Part shown: positions 7,042 through 11,777 of the stretch, in pieces
Layout of the letters: each line of letters begins with the position of its first letter
Position numbering within the stretch: position 1 is the first letter of the stretch
Source of the DNA: an uncultured Lachnospiraceae bacterium
GTDB lineage: Bacteria; Bacillota; Clostridia; Lachnospirales; Lachnospiraceae
Direction of reading: 5' to 3'
Assembly (NCBI GenBank): GCA_947174725.1
Contig: CAMWKA010000027.1
Span: forward strand, 1-11,777
Length of the DNA stretch: 11,777 nucleotides
Position numbers and translations under genes: made by a program
The notes under the pieces: model-generated
Told to the model about the DNA's origin: nothing
The model's database searches: none
Seen by the model: the letters and a program-made list of their open reading frames with translations, nothing else

Positions 7042-7977
7042 ATGAAAGAACGAAAGATGAGAAATTCTTTTTTGCTGCTTTTGACGGCGTTGATCTGGGG
7101 TGTTGCATTTGTTGCCCAGAGTGCCGGAGGGGATGCGGTAGGACCATATACATTTAATTGCGTCAGGATGATCTTAGGAGGTATTTCACTGCTTCCGGTA
7201 ATCTTTATTATGGATCATGTGAAACCGTCTGCGCGCAGGCCGGTGACAAGGGAGCAGAGGAAGGAGCTTCTGCTGGGCGGCGTCAGCTGTGGCGCGATCC
7301 TCTTTGTTGCCAGCAGTTTTCAGCAGATGGGGATCTTTCTGGGTACGCCTGCCGGAAAAGCGGGATTTCTTACTGCCTGTTATATCCTGCTGGTTCCGAT
7401 CATCGGTCTTTTCTTTCGTAAAAAGTGCGGATGGAATATCTGGGCAGGAGTGGTACTGGCGGTTCTGGCACTTTATCTTCTTTGCATGAACGGCCCTTTT
7501 TTACTACAGTTATCAGATGGACTGGTGCTGCTGTGTGCGTTGTGTTTTTCATTCCATATCATCGTGGTGGATCATTTTGCACCGAAAGTAGATGGCGTAA
7601 GAATGTCCTGTATCCAGTTCTTTACCTGCGGCATCTTAGGAATCTTGCCGACGGTTTTGCTGGAAATGGGACATACACAGGAAAGTGTAAGGCTTTGGCT
7701 GTCAGGATTTGCCGCGTGGGACGCATGGATCACGATCCTTTATGCTGCAGTTCTTTCCTGTGGCGTGGCATATACCCTGCAGATCATAGGGCAGGAAGGG
7801 CTGCATCCGACAGTGGCTTCTCTCCTGATGAGTCTGGAATCCGTATTTTCCGTGATTGCGGGATGGGTCATTCTGAAGGAAGGTATGACCCCGAGAGAAC
7901 TGACAGGATGTATGATCATGTTTGTTTCTATATGTCTGGCACAGATGGAGGTTGACAGAAAGTGGCAGGAGAAATAG
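7042..7977 (+). CDS. EamA/DMT-family membrane transporter
   Basis: A 311-residue membrane protein with about ten hydrophobic helices in two halves, each resembling an EamA domain: the first half starts LLLLTALIWGVAFVAQ, and the second contains LSDGLVLLCALCFSFHI and ends in SLLMSLESVFSVIAGWVILKE. Length and topology are normal for drug/metabolite transporters, which move small metabolites or amino acids across the cytoplasmic membrane; the substrate cannot be predicted. ATG 7042 lies 6 bases after the ddl stop, and GGCGGAAAG (7021-7029) at the end of ddl may serve as a distant ribosome binding site. A second possible start is ATG 7057 (MRNSF). The tight spacing argues for co-transcription with ddl, but a link to wall synthesis is only contextual. 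No obvious terminator follows. Confidence 0.93.
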   Translation: MKERKMRNSFLLLLTALIWGVAFVAQSAGGDAVGPYTFNCVRMILGGISLLPVIFIMDHVKPSARRPVTREQRKELLLGGVSCGAILFVASSFQQMGIFLGTPAGKAGFLTACYILLVPIIGLFFRKKCGWNIWAGVVLAVLALYLLCMNGPFLLQLSDGLVLLCALCFSFHIIVVDHFAPKVDGVRMSCIQFFTCGILGILPTVLLEMGHTQESVRLWLSGFAAWDAWITILYAAVLSCGVAYTLQIIGQEGLHPTVASLLMSLESVFSVIAGWVILKEGMTPRELTGCMIMFVSICLAQMEVDRKWQEK

Positions 7978-7978
7978 C

Positions 7979-8008
7979 TTGCATCCTATGGGGGTTATGA
8001 AGTAGAAT
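7979..8008 (+). promoter_or_regulatory. Possible promoter of the GH25 lysozyme gene
   Basis: TAGAAT (8003-8008) matches the -10 consensus at 5 of 6 bases, but the -35 candidate TTGCAT (7979-7984), 18 bases upstream, matches at only 3 of 6. It would give a leader of about 85 nt. The lysozyme might instead be read through from the upstream genes. Confidence 0.3.
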
Positions 8009-8100
8009 ATAAATACATATCTGTAAACTGGTTGTGAAGAACTATGAAAGATGGAAGATTTCACAATGGATGTGTTAATACGCAGGAGGAATCATTGCCA

Positions 8101-9948
8101 ATGCGTAAGAAGAAAGAGAGGAAGGTACATATTATGAAGAAAACTTCAAGAGCAACGCGCTTTACCCGGGTGCTGGCATTGCTTCTAATTATCGTGCTGA
8201 TGTTCCCGATGTTTTCCCTAAAGTCAGATGCTGCTGTTAATGCAAGCCAGGCGGGAGCTGTCGGAATCGATGTGTCGAAATATCAGGGTAATATTGACTG
8301 GAATGCGGTGCGGGCAAGCGGTATAACGTTTGCGTTTATTAAGGCATACAGCTCTTATAGCGGGATTGATCCTTATTTTGACAAAAATATCAGAGGAGCC
8401 AATGCAGCTGGCATCCGTACCGGCGTTTATGTATATTCTTATGCAACCACGCCGGAGGCGGCAGCAGCGGAAGCAGCGGCGGTGATTACTTTGCTGCAGA
8501 ATTATACGGTAAGTTTCCCGGTGGTGATCGATATCGAGGATTCCTGCCAAAAGCCGCTTTCTCCGGAAATGCTGGCAGCGATTGCCAATGTATTCTGTGC
8601 AACGGTAGAGAATGCGGGATATTATCCAATGGTATATTCCAATACCAACTGGTTTACGAACAAGATCGGTCCGGTTGGTTATGATAAATGGGTAGCACAG
8701 TATGCATCCGCATGCGCTTATGCACAGACCCCTGCGTTCTGGCAGTATACATCGAAGGGAAGCGTACCGGGGATTGCCGGTAATGTGGATATGGATTATC
8801 AGTATAAGGATTTTTCATTCCTGATCCCTTATGGATTTTCACAGCGTGGGGATAACGTTTATTTCTATAATAATTACCGCTGGCAGAGAGGCTGGATCGA
8901 CTATAACGGCGCGAAATATTTCTGCAATGAGCAGGGGCACAGGTTGACAGGCTGGCAGAATCTGGGAGGTCCTGTTTACTATTTTGGGGAAGACGGCGCT
9001 ATGCGGACAGGATTCCAGCAGATCAATAACCATACCTATTATTTTGGGGAGGACGGCGTGACCCGTACCGGATTGGTTGCGATCAATGGAGAACAGTATC
9101 TCTTTGGCGCAGATGGTATCATGTTTACCGGCTGGTGCCCTGCAGGAGAGGGAATGACATATTACTTTGCAGCGGACGGTCATATGCATCACGGCTGGTA
9201 TGCGGAGGATGGTCAGACCTATTACTTTGATGAGAACGGTCTGATGACGATTGGCTTTAAGAAGATCGACGGCAATACTTACTTCTTCAATGCGGAAGGA
9301 AAGAGACAGTCCGGCTGGGTTGCTATGGAAGGCATGAAATTTTATATGAGCCCGGAGGGCGTTATGCAGTATGGCTGGCTGACGCTGCCGGAGGGTGTAT
9401 ATTATCTGAATAAGGAAAACGGCGTAATGCAGCTTGGCTGGATGACACTGGATAAGAATACTTATTGTTTTGATCCTGCCACAGGAAAGATGATGACGGG
9501 ACTGGTTACGGTAGGCGCGGAGCAGTTCTACTTCAATACTGAGAACGGCGTCCGTATGACCGGAATGTTGCAGATCGGCGCTGACAGATATTATTTCAAT
9601 CCTGAAACCGGCGCTATGCATCGCGGGCTGCTGACGAAAGATGGCAATACATGGTATTTTGATCCGGCTACCGGTAAGATGCAGGCAGGCTGGGTGAAGA
9701 TCGGAGAGAGCCAGTTCTATTTTGAACCGGTGACGGGAGCCTTGTTTAAAGGCATGTTAAATGACGGCGTTGGTATAAAATATTGTTCACCTGAGGACGG
9801 ACATCTGATGACAGGATTTGTGACGATAGACGGGCAGATGTATTACTTTGATCCTGCGACGGAATATATGCTTGCCAATACGGTGATTGAAGCGGCAGGA
9901 GGAGTATTTGCAATCAATGAAGTAGGAATCGTAACGCAGGTGCAGTAA
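8101..9948 (+). CDS. Secreted GH25 lysozyme with C-terminal cell-wall-binding repeats
   Basis: A secreted muramidase that cleaves the MurNAc-GlcNAc bond. From ATG 8101 the product has 615 residues. A basic n-region is followed by the hydrophobic core VLALLLIIVLMFPMF and a likely cleavage near SDAA. The GH25 domain (about 52-240) shows GIDVSKYQGNIDW with Asp57, VVIDIED with Asp144 and Glu146, and DKWVAQYA. About 18 tandem repeats of roughly 20 residues follow, in the style GxTYYFDxxGxMxTGW, as in choline-binding and glucan-binding proteins. ATG 8101 has AGGAGG (8084-8089), 11 bases upstream. ATG 8134 (MKKTSRATRF) has GGAAGG, 8 bases upstream, gives a more ordinary signal peptide of 604 residues in total, and is a serious alternative; ATG 8044 lacks a good site. 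No holin or phage gene is nearby, so an autolysin or a secreted wall enzyme is more likely than a phage endolysin. Confidence 0.94.
   Translation: MRKKKERKVHIMKKTSRATRFTRVLALLLIIVLMFPMFSLKSDAAVNASQAGAVGIDVSKYQGNIDWNAVRASGITFAFIKAYSSYSGIDPYFDKNIRGANAAGIRTGVYVYSYATTPEAAAAEAAAVITLLQNYTVSFPVVIDIEDSCQKPLSPEMLAAIANVFCATVENAGYYPMVYSNTNWFTNKIGPVGYDKWVAQYASACAYAQTPAFWQYTSKGSVPGIAGNVDMDYQYKDFSFLIPYGFSQRGDNVYFYNNYRWQRGWIDYNGAKYFCNEQGHRLTGWQNLGGPVYYFGEDGAMRTGFQQINNHTYYFGEDGVTRTGLVAINGEQYLFGADGIMFTGWCPAGEGMTYYFAADGHMHHGWYAEDGQTYYFDENGLMTIGFKKIDGNTYFFNAEGKRQSGWVAMEGMKFYMSPEGVMQYGWLTLPEGVYYLNKENGVMQLGWMTLDKNTYCFDPATGKMMTGLVTVGAEQFYFNTENGVRMTGMLQIGADRYYFNPETGAMHRGLLTKDGNTWYFDPATGKMQAGWVKIGESQFYFEPVTGALFKGMLNDGVGIKYCSPEDGHLMTGFVTIDGQMYYFDPATEYMLANTVIEAAGGVFAINEVGIVTQVQ
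8848..9945 (+). repeat. Array of about 18 cell-wall-binding repeat units inside the lysozyme
   Basis: Each unit of 19-22 codons has an aromatic pair (YYF, YFF, FYF), a turn of the type DxxG or PATGK, and a Gly-Trp/Phe/Leu/Met ending. Early units are of the GEDGxxxTG kind. Later units (from about 9400) carry the longer NxENGV or DPATGKM turn. This suggests two sub-families of unit that expanded separately. Ligand aromatic residues are largely kept, but several late units have Leu or Met in place of the final Trp. The last unit is worn (GGVFAINEVGIV). Confidence 0.85.
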
Positions 9949-9980
9949 AATCAAAATAAATATAGTATTGTGGTAAAGCG

Positions 9981-10033
9981 AAAATATGCGTTGCTGTCTG
10001 TTCTTAGGCGAATGACGGCGGCGCATATTTTTT
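9981..10033 (+). terminator. Rho-independent terminator of the lysozyme gene
   Basis: An 18-bp stem pairs 9981-9998 with 10014-10031: AAAATATGCG with CGCATATTTT is perfect, followed by eight pairs that include three G-U wobbles. The loop is 15 nt and the T run spans 10028-10033. It lies 33 bases after the stop and separates the lysozyme from spoVAF. Confidence 0.85.
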
Positions 10034-10106
10034 GGTTTGATATGGCAATAGATGGAAATACTGAAAGTAAGAGGATGTGTCTTTATTTGGTAATTAGGAG
10101 GATTCT

Positions 10107-11585
10107 ATGAGTTTATCAGTAGTTCTGGAAGAAAATATTGCGGTATTGAAACAAAAACTTCCTATCGGTAAAAGTTTTGATATTGTGACAAGGGAAATGA
10201 CGCTATGCGGAGTGGATGCATACTGGGTCGGCATCAATGGTATGTGTAAGACAGATACTCTGCAGAAGCTATTCGGCTATCTGCAAAACCCTGCATATCT
10301 GTCAATACAGTCGGAATTTTCCAGTAAAGAGGGAGAACTGCTTGAAAATATCCAAAAATTTGCAGCGTCTAAGATCGGATACGTTCAGACGGAGCTGTGT
10401 GATGATTGGGATACCATATGTAAAAATATTGTCAGCGGTCCGACGGCGCTTTTTTTGAATGGATGCGCCCAGGCGGTGATTCTGGATGTACGTACTTATC
10501 CTGCCAGAGGGATCGAGGAACCGGATGTGGAGAAGGTGACAAGGGGCTCCAGAGACGGATTTGTGGAAACGATGCTGTTTAACACAAACCTGATCAGACG
10601 ACGGATCAGAAGCAATCATCTGACGTTTGAGATCATGAGTGTAGGGACGGATTCCAAGACGGATGTGGCGCTTGCCTATGTCGGCGGCCTGGTGGAGAAG
10701 GAGCTTTTAGACAAAGTGAAGGAAACGATAGGTAACCTCAAAGTATCTTCCCTCACGATGGGTACGAAAAGTCTTGAAGAACTCCTGTTAAGGAAGCACT
10801 GGTATCATCCGCTGCCCGTGGTTCAAGTGACGGAACGGCCGGATGTGGCATGCAGCTATCTGATGGAAGGACACATGATCATCATTGTGGACAATACGCC
10901 GTCTGTCATCATCCTGCCTACGACCATATTCCAGTTTACACAAAATGTGGAGGATTATTACAAAAGCCCGCTGGTGGGTAATTATCTGAGGTGGATGCGG
11001 TTTGCCTGCGTATGGATCAGTCTTTTGCTTCTTCCGGTATTTATGCTGATCGCAGGATATTATCCGGAGCTGGCAGATCAGATCAAGCTGATGGAGACAG
11101 AACCGCTGACGAAGGAAAGACTGTTTTTCTATGTACTTGCAGTGGATTTCGGTCTGGATCTGTTCCGGTATTCGTCGGCTCATTCTACCAGCCGCTTTTC
11201 CGGCGCCATGTCCATCGTGGGCGGCCTGATCATCGGAGATATTGCAGTACAGCTGAACTGGGCTTCCGTGGAAGTAATATTTTACGCAGCGTTGACTTTG
11301 CTGGCTACGATGTCCCTGCCGAGTATCGAGTTCGGAGAAGGTTTACGGATCTACAGACTCGTATTGATCCTGACAACAGGATTTTTCGGACCTGTTGGTT
11401 TCTGGATCGGTCTTGCACTAGTCCTGCTGTCAACCGTGACGACGCCTACCTTCAGCCATAAGAGCTATCTGTGGCCATTGGCACCGTTTAACTGGAAGGC
11501 ATTAAAAACCCTGCTCTGGAGATGCCCGACATTCAAGGCACAACCAAGCAGGGTATGGGACCGGACGGAGAAAAAACGCGCGTAG
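10107..11585 (+). CDS. spoVAF: Spore germination/maturation protein SpoVAF (GerA family)
   Basis: A GerA-family membrane protein of 492 residues, nearly identical in length to the B. subtilis SpoVAF that I recall as about 493. Residues 1-290 form a soluble region with the family block EPDVEKVTRGSRDGFVETM (138-156), followed by RRRIRS. The C-terminal part has several membrane segments (about 297-318, 338-352, 366-382, 388-408 and 415-446), as in GerA-type A subunits. In Bacillus, SpoVAF sits in the inner membrane of the forespore and assists germination, usually as the last gene of the spoVA operon. Here no other spoVA gene is adjacent: a terminator precedes the gene, so it seems to be expressed on its own. 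AGGAGG (10096-10101) is 5 bases before ATG 10107. The family is certain; SpoVAF rather than another GerA A subunit is likely from the EPDVEK-RGSRDGF block and the short N-terminus. Confidence 0.9.
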   Translation: MSLSVVLEENIAVLKQKLPIGKSFDIVTREMTLCGVDAYWVGINGMCKTDTLQKLFGYLQNPAYLSIQSEFSSKEGELLENIQKFAASKIGYVQTELCDDWDTICKNIVSGPTALFLNGCAQAVILDVRTYPARGIEEPDVEKVTRGSRDGFVETMLFNTNLIRRRIRSNHLTFEIMSVGTDSKTDVALAYVGGLVEKELLDKVKETIGNLKVSSLTMGTKSLEELLLRKHWYHPLPVVQVTERPDVACSYLMEGHMIIIVDNTPSVIILPTTIFQFTQNVEDYYKSPLVGNYLRWMRFACVWISLLLLPVFMLIAGYYPELADQIKLMETEPLTKERLFFYVLAVDFGLDLFRYSSAHSTSRFSGAMSIVGGLIIGDIAVQLNWASVEVIFYAALTLLATMSLPSIEFGEGLRIYRLVLILTTGFFGPVGFWIGLALVLLSTVTTPTFSHKSYLWPLAPFNWKALKTLLWRCPTFKAQPSRVWDRTEKKRA

Positions 11586-11628
11586 TATGATTCCTGCATA
11601 TTGATCTTGGTTTTGCAGATATTTATAT

Positions 11629-11656
11629 TTTGCATTGGAACATGATATGATATAAT
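11629..11656 (+). promoter_or_regulatory. Extended -10 promoter for a downstream transcript
   Basis: A perfect TATAAT (11651-11656) is preceded by TG-A (11648-11650), the extended -10 motif. A weak -35 TTTGCA (11629-11634) stands 16 bases upstream. Transcription would start near 11663. No gene is in view before the end of the window. Confidence 0.65.
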
Positions 11657-11690
11657 ATACGCGAAGGCAATGAGCGGTGCGTGAACGAGT

Positions 11691-11748
11691 GAAAATGTAT
11701 GCCGTCGGAAGCTTGCTTACGAGCGGCATATAATTTCATGAGTAAGCA
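11691..11748 (+). other. Hairpin with possible pseudoknot in a transcript leader
   Basis: GAAAATGTATGCCG (11691-11704) pairs with CGGCATATAATTTC (11724-11737): 14 positions with one mismatch and one wobble, and a 19-nt loop. The loop base string TGCTTAC (11714-11720) is the exact complement of GTAAGCA (11742-11748) just downstream, so a pseudoknot or an alternative hairpin is possible. The segment follows the promoter at 11629-11656 by about 30 nt and is rich in GAGCG-type words. I do not recognise it as a known RNA family. An ATG at 11738 opens a frame (MSKHKAKPASE) to the window end but has no ribosome binding site. Confidence 0.4.
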
Positions 11749-11777
11749 TAAGGCGAAACCCGCGAGCGAGATGGAGC

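Noticed and set aside
7425..7955. A 176-residue + strand frame within the EamA gene
   Set aside because: It is an alternative frame of a clear ten-helix transporter and has a composition unlike a real protein.
7952..7980. Promoter TTGACA-17-TAGCTT at the end of the EamA gene
   Set aside because: The -35 is perfect, but the -10 matches at only 3 of 6 bases and lies across the stop codon; TAGAAT at 8003 is the better -10 though its -35 is weak.
8101..9948. A prophage endolysin module
   Set aside because: It has a signal peptide, no holin, tail or packaging gene nearby, and neighbours that are ordinary chromosomal genes.
11691..11737. Start of a 16S rRNA gene, because of the GGAAGCTTGCTTAC-like hairpin
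   Set aside because: Only the hairpin word resembles 16S helix 6; the flanking conserved 16S segments are absent.

Overview
The window looks like a chromosomal segment of a spore-forming, low-to-mid GC Firmicute, most likely of the class Clostridia and probably the family Lachnospiraceae. The evidence is a SpoVAF/GerA-family spore protein, strong AGGAGG ribosome binding sites, a TTG start, a secreted GH25 lysozyme with many cell-wall-binding repeats, and a Ddl with the long C-terminal tail I associate with this group. The family-level placement is recollection and inference, not a search result. All genes that I support lie on the + strand; the long minus-strand reading frames are shadows of them.

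Layout. 1-399 is the 3' end of a CtpA-like S41 protease. A good sigma-A promoter (427-455) then drives leuS (502-2907), which is followed by a hairpin. The 350-base gap 2908-3257 holds that hairpin and two tandem 99-bp palindromic elements (A and B). Next come an alpha/beta hydrolase (3258-4031), a MurF-like ligase with a multi-pass membrane N-terminus (4092-5672), a third copy of the 99-bp element (C, 5694-5792), a D-Ala-D-Ala ligase (5854-7035) and an EamA transporter (7042-7977). A secreted GH25 lysozyme with about 18 wall-binding repeats (8101-9948) ends at a clear terminator. SpoVAF (10107-11585) follows. The window ends in an extended -10 promoter and a hairpin-rich leader whose gene is not in view.

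How the genes fit together. Hydrolase, MurF-like ligase and Ddl are closely spaced and co-oriented. Ddl makes D-Ala-D-Ala and MurF-type enzymes attach that dipeptide to a peptidoglycan precursor, so the group looks like a cell-wall precursor module. The MurF-like protein has no recognisable soluble UDP-sugar-binding domain; five hydrophobic segments take its place, which suggests a membrane-bound or lipid-linked acceptor. The GH25 lysozyme downstream acts on the finished wall, and SpoVAF belongs to spore germination.

The least explained signal is the 99-bp palindrome family. Copies A, B and C share their outer 14-nt ends, a T-rich internal loop, an A5/T5 closing helix and a 17-nt apical loop. 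The 19-bp middle stem differs strongly between A/B and C, yet the two arms of each copy stay complementary. That pattern points to a maintained structure (RNA hairpin or DNA cruciform) or to arm-to-arm copying. It is my lead candidate for something undescribed.
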